From: JBOFLG01 sp051657745 | GTDB lineage: Bacteria; Actinomycetota; Actinomycetes; Actinomycetales; Dermatophilaceae | Direction: 5' to 3' | DNA: 32,269 bases | NCBI GenBank assembly: GCA_051657745.1 | Contig: JBOFLG010000115.1 | Location: 1-32,269, forward strand | Shown: positions 16,252 through 24,041 of the stretch, piece after piece | Position numbering within the stretch: position 1 is the stretch's first letter | Layout of the letters: each line of letters opens with the position of its first letter | Notes under the pieces: model-generated | The model's database searches: none | Told to the model about the DNA's origin: nothing | The model's input: only the letters and a program-made list of their open reading frames with translations | Position numbers and translations under genes: made by a program

Positions 16252-16476
16252 ATGCGCACGACCATCGATCCAGCCGGTCGGCTCGTCGTGCCGAAGGCGT
16301 GACGCGATGTCATGGGGCTCGAAGCCGGACGAGCCATCGAGGTCACTCTCGTCAACGGCACGGTGGAAATCGAACTCGCGCCGGCGGACGTCACGGTCGA
16401 CCGACGACGCCCTCGGCTGTCGGTACCGCCTGGTGTGACTGAACGCCGAACTATCCGGCGTCGACGTCGGGGCTGA
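16252..16476 (+). pseudogene. AbrB/VapB-type antitoxin remnant with in-frame TGA
   Basis: The frame begins MRTTIDPAGRLVVPKA, the standard SpoVT-AbrB DNA-binding start of VapB-like antitoxins. It then hits TGA at 16300-16302 and continues in the same frame as RDVMGLEAGRAIEVTLVNGT and EIELAPADVTVDRR. In intact relatives the stop position usually holds Leu or a similar residue (PKALR). The domain is thus complete except for one nonsense codon. No PIN-domain toxin follows: the frame runs into the end of the opposing crtB-idi gene at 16451. I read it as a decayed toxin-antitoxin locus. A sequencing error at the TGA, or reinitiation at the ATG a few codons later, cannot be excluded. Confidence 0.75.
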
Positions 16477-17974
16477 GCGTGGCGGCGGGGGGCAGGCCAT
16501 CGCGGCGGCCGGCCGGCCAATGCGTCGGGTCCGGCCCGAGTGCGGCCAGCAGCGCCACCTGCTCGGCGCACCACGGTGACACCTCGCGCCGCCCGGCGAG
16601 CACATCGGTGCTGAACTCCGCCCACGGAACCCACGCCGCGTCATCCACCTCGTCGGGGTCGGGGGCGAGTGTGTCGGCGTCGGCCCACGCCACGAACACC
16701 GGGCAGCGCTCGTTCTCGACCAAGCCATTCATCACCGCGCGGTAGCGGTACCCCGGGAGCACCAGCCGCAGGTCACGCACCTGCACCCCCAGCTCGCTGC
16801 GGGCGCGCCGCCGAACCGCCTCGTCGAGCGGCTCACCGGGCCGTGGATGCCCACAGGCGGTGTTGGTGACCACCCCGGGGAAGCTCGGCTTGCTCGCCGC
16901 CCGCGTCGTGACCAGCAGCCGCCCGGCGGGGTCGAGGACGTAACACGAGAACGCGAGATGGAGCGGGGTGTCATCGTGGTGCGCCGCCGACTTCGGTGCC
17001 TGCCCGATCGCTGCGCCCGAGTCGTCCAGCAGCACCACCGGGTCGTCCGACACCCATCCACCCGCTGGCGGCCGGGCGGCCCGGTCTCGACGCACCAGCC
17101 GCACCGGCTCTCGAGAGAGCACCATCCGCGTCGCCAGCCCGGCCTTGCGGAGCGTGGGAACCCTTGCCCGAGAGGCGAACACGTCGTAGTCGGCCGCCTC
17201 GATCCGCTCCAGGATCCGGGCGTACAACACCCGGGCAGTCGCGACGCAGCGCCGCGACGCGCCGGGCAACGCGGGGATGCCGGCATCGGCCTCCCGGTAC
17301 AGCCGCCGGTTGCGCTCGATCTCGAACGCCATCAGCGCCCGCCACTCGGGGGTCACCGTGCGCGCCCACGGGTCAGCCCCGAACTGGCGCAGATCCTCCT
17401 GAGGTACGTAGACCCGCCCGCGGTCCAGGTCCTCGCCGACGTCGCGGAGGAAGTTGGTGAGCTGGAAGGCGAGGCCGAGGCTGCGCGCCGCGGGCACGGC
17501 ATCCGTGCTGGGCCGGAGCACGGGCAGCATCATCTCGCCGATGACCGCGGCGCTGCCGTCCATGTAGCCGAGCAGGTCGGCCCAGGTCTCGTAGGTGCGC
17601 TGAGTGAGGTCGGTGCGCATGGCGCCGAAGAACCGCTCGAAGTTCTCCTCGGGGATGCCGGTCTCGCGCACCGTGGTGACGATCGCCGCCAGCACCGGCT
17701 CCTCGGACCCGCCGGCCGCCAGCGCTGACCAGAACCGCGACTCGAACACCTCGAGCTCGGCCGCCACCTCGGGGCCAGGGTCGGGCCCGGCGAGGTCGAC
17801 GATGTCGTCGGCGAGCCGGGCGAGGGTGTAGCAGGCGTGCACATGCCGCCGCGACTCTGCGGGCAGCAGCCGGGCGCCCCAGTAATAGGTGGTGCCGTGC
17901 TCCCGGGTGATCTCGGCGCAGCGCGCGTACCCGGCAGCGAGCACCGGCGGTGCGACGTCGATCGAGCTGCTCAC
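16451..17974 (-). CDS. crtB: Phytoene synthase fused to type 1 isopentenyl-diphosphate isomerase
   Basis: One uninterrupted 507-aa frame with two enzymes. Residues 1-295 are phytoene synthase: the first Asp motif ADDIVDLAG (56-60 DDIVD) and the second NFLRDVGEDLDRGRVYVPQE (near 174-193). Residues about 310-480 are a Nudix-type isomerase: LHLAFSCYVLDPAGRLLVT, FPGVVTNTACGHPRPGEP with catalytic Cys 374, RRRARSELG, and VENERCPVFVAW with E422 at the second catalytic position. CrtB joins two GGPP into phytoene and IDI interconverts IPP and DMAPP. A Pro/Arg-rich linker (about 290-308) joins them. The GTG start overlaps the crtI stop. Separate idi and crtB genes are usual; a single chain is uncommon. 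The last 25 residues are unstructured. Confidence 0.93.
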   Translation of the reverse strand: MSSSIDVAPPVLAAGYARCAEITREHGTTYYWGARLLPAESRRHVHACYTLARLADDIVDLAGPDPGPEVAAELEVFESRFWSALAAGGSEEPVLAAIVTTVRETGIPEENFERFFGAMRTDLTQRTYETWADLLGYMDGSAAVIGEMMLPVLRPSTDAVPAARSLGLAFQLTNFLRDVGEDLDRGRVYVPQEDLRQFGADPWARTVTPEWRALMAFEIERNRRLYREADAGIPALPGASRRCVATARVLYARILERIEAADYDVFASRARVPTLRKAGLATRMVLSREPVRLVRRDRAARPPAGGWVSDDPVVLLDDSGAAIGQAPKSAAHHDDTPLHLAFSCYVLDPAGRLLVTTRAASKPSFPGVVTNTACGHPRPGEPLDEAVRRRARSELGVQVRDLRLVLPGYRYRAVMNGLVENERCPVFVAWADADTLAPDPDEVDDAAWVPWAEFSTDVLAGRREVSPWCAEQVALLAALGPDPTHWPAGRRDGLPPAATLSPDVDAG

Positions 17975-19578
17975 CGGCCTGCCGTCGTCGAGGCGTGTGG
18001 ATGACGCGCGTCCGGGTGGCGGGCAGCCGGATGACGAGGAGTCGGATGACGAGGAGCCGGATCACGAGGAGTCGGATCACGAGGAGTCGGATGACGAGGA
18101 GCCGGCCGGGCGTGGCCCGCGTACTCCTGCACCCGCTGCGCGGCCAACTTGCCGCTGATCAACACCATCGGCACACCGACACCGGGCTGAGTTCCCGAGC
18201 CGGCGAACACCAGCCCCGGAACCCGACGGTCGGTGTTGGCCGGGCGGAACGGGCCGGACTGGCCGAAGGTGTGCGCCAGCGCGAACGGGGTGCCCAGGTG
18301 CATGCCCTGGGCCTGCCAGTCGTCCGGGGTGACGAGCACTTCCGCACGGATGTCGGTGGGGTAGCCGCCGGCTTCCAAGAATGCGTACAGCCGCTCCCGC
18401 ATCGGCCCGGCTTCCCGGCGCCAGTCGAGCCGAGAACCGTTGTGCGGCACCGGCTCCAACACATAGAGCGCGGTCGACCCGGCGGGGGCAGCCGTGGCGT
18501 CGGACACGGTCGGCACGGTGACCAGCCGGGACGGGTCGGGCATCAGCTCACCGCGGTCGATAATCGCCTCGAACGCGCCATCCCAGTCCCGGCCGAAGTG
18601 GATGTTGTGGTGCCGCAGGTGCGCACCGGGTGCCCCCGATGCACCGACGTGCCACACCACCGCCGAGGGGGAGTAGGAGCCGCGCCGAGCCGTGCGCGGC
18701 ATCGGCACTCCGGGCAGCAACCGGGTGTAGGCCACCGGGAGGTCGGCGGTGCACACCACCGCGTCGGCCGCCACTCGCTCGCCGTCCGCGGTGGACACCC
18801 CGGCGACCGCGCCGTCGCCGCGCCGGAGCACCTCGGTGACCTCGACGCCGAGATGCACCGGTACCCCGGCGTCGGCGAGCGCGCGCGCCATCCCGACCGG
18901 CACACCGTGCAGCCCGCCGTCGGGGTAGTAGACGCCGAGCACGGTGTCCATGTACGCGATGACCGCGAGCACGGCACGGGCCTTGGCCGGGGCGATCCCG
19001 GCGTAGAGCGCCTGGAAGCTGAAAAGTCGGGTCAGCCGGTCGTCGGTGAAGAACCGGCCGACCGTCGGCCCGAGCGCGCTCAGCCCGCCGAGCCGGAGCA
19101 GCTCGAGTGCGCGGCGTGGGGATCGGGCGAGGTCGAGTGGGCTGCCGTAGTTGTGGTCGACGAACGCGTCGAATTCGCACTCGTACAGCCGCTCCAGCCA
19201 GGTCAGGAACCGGTCGAAGCCGGCCGCGTCGGCGGCGCCGACCTTGCGGCTGATCTCCGCACGCAGGTCCGCCATGTCGGCTCGGACGAAGAGTTCGCTG
19301 CCGTCGGCGTAGACCGCCCGGTAGGCCGGGTCGAGACGACGCATCGGCACCAGCGCCTCGGGGTCGCCGCCGACCGCTCGGATCGGGTCGTGGACCAACT
19401 CGGGCATGGTCATCACGACCGGCCCGGGGTCGAACCGGAATGCGCCGCGATGCACCACCCCGGCGCGGCCGCCCACCACGGCATCCCGCTCGAGCACGGT
19501 GACGTCGTGGCCGGCCGCGGTGAGGTGGCAGGCGGCGGCTAGGCCGGATAGCCCGGCACCGATGACGATGACTCTCAT
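17971..19578 (-). CDS. crtI: Phytoene desaturase
   Basis: A 535-aa FAD enzyme converting phytoene to lycopene by successive desaturations. ATG 19578 overlaps the crtE stop (ATGA). The FAD fold is VIVIGAGLSGLAAACHLTAA at the N-terminus, followed by VVGGRAG. CrtI-typical stretches are FRFDPGPVVMTMPEL, RLFSFQALYAGIAPAKA, YYPDGGLHGVPVGMARALAD and the C-terminal VFAGSGTQPGVGVPMVLISGKLAA. After the conserved end there is a tail of about 45 residues rich in Arg-His-Pro. Much of it is encoded by five 15-bp tandem repeats (18030-18104). The tail is not part of the enzyme family. A reading extended to 19719 is crtE out of frame. Confidence 0.95.
   Translation of the reverse strand: MRVIVIGAGLSGLAAACHLTAAGHDVTVLERDAVVGGRAGVVHRGAFRFDPGPVVMTMPELVHDPIRAVGGDPEALVPMRRLDPAYRAVYADGSELFVRADMADLRAEISRKVGAADAAGFDRFLTWLERLYECEFDAFVDHNYGSPLDLARSPRRALELLRLGGLSALGPTVGRFFTDDRLTRLFSFQALYAGIAPAKARAVLAVIAYMDTVLGVYYPDGGLHGVPVGMARALADAGVPVHLGVEVTEVLRRGDGAVAGVSTADGERVAADAVVCTADLPVAYTRLLPGVPMPRTARRGSYSPSAVVWHVGASGAPGAHLRHHNIHFGRDWDGAFEAIIDRGELMPDPSRLVTVPTVSDATAAPAGSTALYVLEPVPHNGSRLDWRREAGPMRERLYAFLEAGGYPTDIRAEVLVTPDDWQAQGMHLGTPFALAHTFGQSGPFRPANTDRRVPGLVFAGSGTQPGVGVPMVLISGKLAAQRVQEYAGHARPAPRHPTPRDPTPRDPAPRHPTPRHPAARHPDARHPHASTTAGR
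18030..18104. repeat. Five tandem copies of a 15-bp unit in the crtI tail
   Basis: Units read GGAT(G/C)ACGAGGAG(T/C)C on the plus strand, five in a row with only those two positions varying. They encode Arg-His/Asp-Pro-type pentapeptides on the minus strand. The 15-base length keeps the crtI frame for any copy number. The array ends 56 bases before the crtB start. Confidence 0.95.
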
Positions 19579-20702
19579 GAGACTCTCCAGGCGATCGTGT
19601 CGGCGAGTGAACTGAGTGCCCCGACGGCATCGGGGTGGGCCCCCATGCCGTCGAGCGCCGCGTGCGAGCGGGCGACGAGACCAGCGATCTCGGCCTCGGC
19701 ACGGTCGAGGACGCCGCACTCGGCCATCGCCGCCCGGAGCCGGGACACGCCGACGTCGTCGAGAGTACCGGCGTCACAGGCGTCGAGAAGCGAGCGGGCG
19801 CTCGGCGGCAACAGGTCGGCAGCCCAGCAGAGCAGCACCGTGGGCTTGCCGGAGCGCAGGTCGTCACTCGCGGGTTTGCCGGTGCTGGCGGGGTCACCCC
19901 ACACCCCGAGCACGTCGTCGCGGACCGCGAAGGCGTCGCCCACCAGGTCGCCCCACGCGATGAGTCGCGCGACCAGGGTGGGGTCGGCTCCGGCGACGAG
20001 GGCCCCGAGCTGGAGCGGGCGGGTAATGGTGTAGCGCCCGCTCTTGAACCGCGCGATGCGCTGCGAGGTGGCGAGGTCACGGCGCCGACCGGCGGTGTGC
20101 GTGACATCGAGCAGCTGACCCTCGACCAACTCGACGGTCATCACCCGCCAGGCCCGCCGCACCTCGGCCGCGGTCGGCGACACGAGCAGGCCCGCCTCGC
20201 TCAGCGCGAGGTCGGCGACCAGGGTGGCCACGCTGTCGCCGAACAACCGGGGATCGCCGGCGCCGCCGGCGTCCTGGTGGCGTGACGCTGCCGCCACGTG
20301 CAGGGCGACTCTCCCGCGGCGGGTCTCGGAGCGGTCCATCACATCGTCCTGGACCAGCGCGAAGAGGTGCAGCAGCTCGAGCGCGGCGGCCACCCGGACG
20401 GCATCCGGATGAGTGCTGTGATCGCCCTGACCGATCTGCCAGCCCCAGTGCGCGAGCACCGGGCGGAGCCGTTTGCCGTGGTTGCGGACCCGGTCGGCGA
20501 GTTCGCTGACCAGGTCCACCCCGAGCGGTCCGGGGTCATGCGCGACCCCGAGCCCGTTACCGGTGTCGGCGGCCTCGACCAGCGCGACCCGTACGTCGGC
20601 GAGCGTGGACTCGATCAGCGCGTCGACCTCGGCGAGGGTTTCCTGCGCCAGCCGTGGGCTGCGACGGGGATCGAGGTGTACTGCCGCGACCCCGGCACTC
20701 AT
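19575..20702 (-). CDS. crtE: Polyprenyl diphosphate synthase, probably GGPP synthase
   Basis: A 375-aa trans-prenyltransferase. The first Asp-rich motif is ALVQDDVMDRSETRRG (DDVMD at 119-123) and the second is AVRDDVLGVWGD (DD at 262-263). NHGKRLRPVLAH and the FKSGRYTITRPLQLG segment are also typical. In the carotenoid operon it should make geranylgeranyl diphosphate from IPP and DMAPP; chain length is inferred from context. The ATG at 20702 gives a normal N-terminus. A longer reading to 21017 overlaps the divergent oxidoreductase and is rejected. It is the first gene of crtE-crtI-crtB/idi, all joined by 4-nt overlaps. Confidence 0.93.
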   Translation of the reverse strand: MSAGVAAVHLDPRRSPRLAQETLAEVDALIESTLADVRVALVEAADTGNGLGVAHDPGPLGVDLVSELADRVRNHGKRLRPVLAHWGWQIGQGDHSTHPDAVRVAAALELLHLFALVQDDVMDRSETRRGRVALHVAAASRHQDAGGAGDPRLFGDSVATLVADLALSEAGLLVSPTAAEVRRAWRVMTVELVEGQLLDVTHTAGRRRDLATSQRIARFKSGRYTITRPLQLGALVAGADPTLVARLIAWGDLVGDAFAVRDDVLGVWGDPASTGKPASDDLRSGKPTVLLCWAADLLPPSARSLLDACDAGTLDDVGVSRLRAAMAECGVLDRAEAEIAGLVARSHAALDGMGAHPDAVGALSSLADTIAWRVS

Positions 20703-20841
20703 GGACTCAATCGTCCTGTCCGTCCTTTCACGTGTGCACGCATCCTGTGCTGACCGAGAGCGTGGCATGACCCTAGACAACCATTGTTCCAAGCGCACCC
20801 TTCGTCGGGATCCTGGGCCAGGCTGTCTAGTCTCGCGTCGT
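20703..20841. promoter_or_regulatory. Divergent promoter region of crtE and the FAD oxidoreductase
   Basis: This 139-base region separates the crtEIB operon from the oppositely oriented oxidoreductase-photolyase pair. It contains ACAA-CCA-TTGT (just after 20776) and an inverted pair CTAGACA (20773-20779) and TGTCTAG (20824-20830), 44 bases apart. TAGTCT at 20828-20833 lies 8 bases before the GTG at 20842 and may be a -10 for a leaderless transcript. The regulator is unknown; no MerR- or MarR-type gene is in the window. Confidence 0.45.
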
Positions 20842-22356
20842 GTGGACGCCGACGTCGTGGTGATAGGGGCCGGCCTGGCCGGGCTTGCGTGTGCCGACCG
20901 GCTGGCAGCGGCCGGCCGGTCGGTCGTGGTGCTCGAGCGTGAGCCGGTGGTCGGTGGTCGGCAGCGCACCGACGAGGTCGACGGGTTTCTGCTCGACCGC
21001 GGGTTCCAGGTGCTCAACCCGGCATATCCGGCCGTGCGGCGGCGGGTGGACGTGGCTGCGCTCGACCTGCGCGCGTTTGGGGCCGGGCTGCTGGTGCGAC
21101 GGTCGTCCGGCCTGGTCGAACTGGCCCATCCGCTGCGTCATCCGGCCCGGGTACCGGCCACCGTGCGCAGCGGCCTGCTCTCCCCGCGGGCCGTGCTGGC
21201 GCTGGCGCGGTGGGCCGCCCCGGCCATCGCGGCGCCGCAGCGGGTGCTCTCCGGGCCGGACCTGACCGTTCGCGACGGGCTGGATCGGGCCGGGGTGCGC
21301 GGCCCGGTGCGCGCCGAGGTGCTCGAGCCATTTCTCGCCGGGGTGCTGGCCGACGACGGTGGCGACACCTCCAACTCGTTCGTTCGCCTGCTGGTGCGGA
21401 TGTTCGCCCTTGGCGTGCCGGGGCTGCCGGCGCGCGGCATCCGGGCACTGCCGGAGTGGCTCGCGGGTCGGATGACGACACGCCCGGGCCGGGTTGAGGT
21501 GCGCCTCGGCGAGCCGGCAGTTCGGACCTGGGCGGATGGTGCGGGGATGGTGGTCGAGGCAGCTGGCGGCCAGGTGGCGCGGGCCCGGGCCGTCGTGGTG
21601 GCGGTCGGTCCCGAGGCGGTCTCCGGGCTGGCGCCGGTCGATGCGCCCGCGACAAAGGGGCTGCGCACCTGGTGGTTTGCGGCCGCGGAGGCGCCCACCA
21701 CCTCCACCATGGTCACCGTCGATGGGCGGCGAGCTGGGCCGATGGTCAACGCGGCGGTGGTGAGTAACGCGGCGCCCACGTATGCGCCGCCCGGTCGCCA
21801 CCTCGTGCAGGTGACCACCCTGCTGCGGCCCGGTGACTCCGATGGTGCGCAGGTGGAGGGAGCGGTGCGCCGTCAGGCGGGGGAGGTGTTCGGGGCCGAC
21901 GCCTCGGCCTGGGACCTGGTACGCCGCGACGATGTGTGGCACGCGTTGCCACATCAGGCCGCGCCGCTGCGCACGACGACCCCGGCACAGGTGTCGCCGG
22001 GCCTGTATCTCGCTGGCGACCACCGCGACACCGCCTCGATCCAGGGGGCTTTGGCATCTGGGCATCGGGTCGCTGGTGCGCTGCTCGCCGGCGCGCTTCG
22101 GCCTGGTGTCGACGGTGGGCCTGGCTCCGCGAACCGTGGGACTGGCCTCGACGGTGGGACTGGCCTCGACGGTGGGACTGGCTCCGCGAACCGTGGGACT
22201 GGCCTCGACGGTGGGACTGGCTCCGCGAACCGTGGGACTGGCCTCGACGGTGGGACTGGCCTCGACGGTGGGACTGGCCTCGACGGTGGGACTGGCTCCG
22301 CGAACCGTGGGACTGGCCTTGATCGTGGGCCTGGCTCCGCGAACCGGGCGTGGTGA
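20842..22356 (+). CDS. FAD-dependent amine-oxidase-like oxidoreductase with repeat tail
   Basis: A 504-aa protein starting at GTG 20842. The FAD fold is VVVIGAGLAGLACADRLAAA, then PVVGGRQRTDEVDGFLLDRG, a phrase seen in CrtI/HemY-like oxidoreductases of unknown substrate. FLAGVLADDGGDTSNSF and PGLPARGIRALPEWLAGR lie in the middle, and the domain closes with GLYLAGDHRDTASIQGALAS near residue 405. The remaining 80 or so residues are twelve GTGLDG/GTGSANR repeats (22117-22347) ending AW. The family is normally about 420 residues, so the tail is extra. The position between crtE and a photolyase gene suggests carotenoid or terpenoid chemistry, but it lacks lycopene-cyclase features. It is coupled to the next gene by a 4-nt overlap. 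Confidence 0.82.
   Translation: MDADVVVIGAGLAGLACADRLAAAGRSVVVLEREPVVGGRQRTDEVDGFLLDRGFQVLNPAYPAVRRRVDVAALDLRAFGAGLLVRRSSGLVELAHPLRHPARVPATVRSGLLSPRAVLALARWAAPAIAAPQRVLSGPDLTVRDGLDRAGVRGPVRAEVLEPFLAGVLADDGGDTSNSFVRLLVRMFALGVPGLPARGIRALPEWLAGRMTTRPGRVEVRLGEPAVRTWADGAGMVVEAAGGQVARARAVVVAVGPEAVSGLAPVDAPATKGLRTWWFAAAEAPTTSTMVTVDGRRAGPMVNAAVVSNAAPTYAPPGRHLVQVTTLLRPGDSDGAQVEGAVRRQAGEVFGADASAWDLVRRDDVWHALPHQAAPLRTTTPAQVSPGLYLAGDHRDTASIQGALASGHRVAGALLAGALRPGVDGGPGSANRGTGLDGGTGLDGGTGSANRGTGLDGGTGSANRGTGLDGGTGLDGGTGLDGGTGSANRGTGLDRGPGSANRAW
22117..22347 (+). repeat. Twelve interleaved 18-bp and 21-bp tandem units
   Basis: Seven 18-bp units (A, encoding GTGLDG) and five 21-bp units (B, encoding GTGSANR) run without gaps in the order BAABABAAABAB. 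Both lengths are multiples of three, so the frame is kept. The array stops 5 bases before the next gene's start. The first and last B units encode GPGSANR, and the last A unit ends in Arg. Confidence 0.95.
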
Positions 22357-23855
22357 GCCAGCCGGTGCGGCGCCGAGTGCGGCTGGTGTTCCCGCACCAG
22401 CTGTTCGCGTCGCTGCTGGAGGAGCCGCAGGGCACCCGGTTCGTGCTCGTCGAGGATGACCTGCTGTTCCGTCAGCAATCGTTCCATGCCCAGAAGTTGG
22501 TGCTGCACCGGGCGTCGATGGGGTTGTTCGCGAACCGGTTGCGGCGCAGCGGTTTCGGCGTCGACGTCATCCAGACGGACGCCGGCCGGCGCACCGGGCC
22601 GCGGCTCGCCGCGCTGCTGCGGGACCTGCGGCCCGACGAGGTGCGTGTGCATGACCCGGTCGACGACTGGCTGCTGCGCGATACCCGCGCCGCCGTCGCC
22701 GACGCCGGGGTTCCGCTGTCGCCCGAGGACGTCGAGGAGACGCCGAACTTTGTGACCACCCGGGCGGAGCTCACCCAGTGGTTCGGTGCGCACCGGGCAC
22801 GGATGGCCTCGTTCTATCAGTGGCAGCGGCAGCGGCTCGACGTGCTGGTCGAGGGTGGGCGGCCGGTGGGCGGCCGGTGGTCGTTCGATACCGAGAACCG
22901 GAAGAAGCTACCGAAGGGTCACCGGGTGCCACCGCGGGCGTCGGTCGAGCGGGTGGATGACGCCCGCGTGGCGGTCGAGGAAGCCGTCTCGTGGGTGGGG
23001 GAGGCGTTCCCGGACGCGCCCGGCCGGGCCGACACCTTCGACTGGCCGGTGACCCATGCCGAGGCGCGGGCCGGCCTGCGCGAGTTCGTCACTGAGCGGC
23101 TGGCCCAGTTCGGGCCGTACGAGGACGCGGTGAGCACGCGTCATCCGTTCGTGTTCCATGCCGCGATCACCCCGGCGCTCAACTGTGGCCTGCTCGACCC
23201 CCGCGAGGTCCTCGATGCCGTCCTCGAGGGCGCGCAGGCTCAGGGCGTGGCCCTACCCTCGCTCGAGGGGTTCGTGCGCCAGCTGATCGGCTGGCGGGAG
23301 TACATGCGCGCGACGTACCACCTCTACGGGCGACGGATGCGCAGCACCAACCACCTGCGCCACACTCGCCCCCTCGCACCGGGGTGGTGGAACGGCAGCA
23401 CCGGCCTCGACCCGGTCGACCATGTCATTGGCGTTGTGCAAGAACGGGGTTGGGCGCACCACATCGAACGGCTGATGGTGGCCGGCAATGCGATGTGCCT
23501 GCTCCGCACCGACCCGGATCAGGTCTACGAGTGGTTCATGGCGTTCTTCGTCGACGCCTACGACTGGGTGATGGTGCCGAACGTCTACGCGATGTCGCAG
23601 TTCGCCGCTGGTACCGGCATCACCACCAAGCCATACGTGTCAGGCTCGAACTATCTGCGCACGATGACCGACTTCGGGCCCGGTGCATGGCGCGGCGACT
23701 GGGACGCCCTGTACTGGACCTTCGTCGAGGACCACCGCGAGGTATTCGAGGGCAACGCCCGCTCCGGGTTCGTCGCGCGCACCTGGGCCGGGATGGACGA
23801 CGCCCGCCGCCGGGAGCTGGTGCACCGGGGGCGCGCCGTCATCGATCGCCTGTGA
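22353..23855 (+). CDS. Cryptochrome/photolyase-related protein (FeS-BCP-like, cysteines missing)
   Basis: A 500-aa protein of the deoxyribodipyrimidine photolyase-related family (PhrB/CryB type). The N-terminus VRLVFPHQLFASLLEE and LLFRQQSFHAQKLVLHRASM match its antenna domain. NFVTTRAELTQWF, the FAD-domain stretches RQLIGWREYMRATYHLYG and HHIERLMVAGNAMCLLRTDP, and VPNVYAMSQFAAGTGITTKP are typical. PhrB-type proteins carry a [4Fe-4S] cluster, three ligands of which lie in a late C-x2-C...CPF segment. Here that segment reads MTDFGPGAWRGDWDALYW (438-455) with no cysteine. The expected activity is light-dependent repair of (6-4) or pyrimidine-dimer lesions, or light sensing. The start is GTG 22353 (4-nt overlap); GTG 22350 is equally possible. 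Confidence 0.87.
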   Translation: MSQPVRRRVRLVFPHQLFASLLEEPQGTRFVLVEDDLLFRQQSFHAQKLVLHRASMGLFANRLRRSGFGVDVIQTDAGRRTGPRLAALLRDLRPDEVRVHDPVDDWLLRDTRAAVADAGVPLSPEDVEETPNFVTTRAELTQWFGAHRARMASFYQWQRQRLDVLVEGGRPVGGRWSFDTENRKKLPKGHRVPPRASVERVDDARVAVEEAVSWVGEAFPDAPGRADTFDWPVTHAEARAGLREFVTERLAQFGPYEDAVSTRHPFVFHAAITPALNCGLLDPREVLDAVLEGAQAQGVALPSLEGFVRQLIGWREYMRATYHLYGRRMRSTNHLRHTRPLAPGWWNGSTGLDPVDHVIGVVQERGWAHHIERLMVAGNAMCLLRTDPDQVYEWFMAFFVDAYDWVMVPNVYAMSQFAAGTGITTKPYVSGSNYLRTMTDFGPGAWRGDWDALYWTFVEDHREVFEGNARSGFVARTWAGMDDARRRELVHRGRAVIDRL

Positions 23856-23992
23856 CTCAACCCTTCTCGCTCGAGGTGCGAACCTTCGCCATCACCCCCC
23901 GGAACCATCTGAGGCGATCCACTACTACCCGGGCTCCGTGCCGAAAACCGCTGCGGCCCGGGCGAGTTTCGCGCGACTCCCGGGTCACCGCG

Positions 23993-24007
23993 ACCGCTGG
24001 GAGCGGT
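23993..24007. terminator. Short hairpin between convergent genes
   Basis: ACCGCT-GGG-AGCGGT lies in the 186-base gap between the photolyase-related gene and the HNH gene, which converge. The stem is only 6 bp and has no T tract, so a terminator role is weakly supported. Confidence 0.25.
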
Positions 24008-24041
24008 TCGCCCGCCCCACCATGACGTCCACCGTGGTTCG

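Noticed and set aside
17950..19542. 530-codon open frame on the plus strand
   Set aside because: Shadow of crtI; no recognisable features and composition typical of an antisense frame.
20842..22356. The FAD oxidoreductase as the missing lycopene cyclase
   Set aside because: It has HemY/CrtI-like motifs throughout and none of the CrtY/CrtL signatures.
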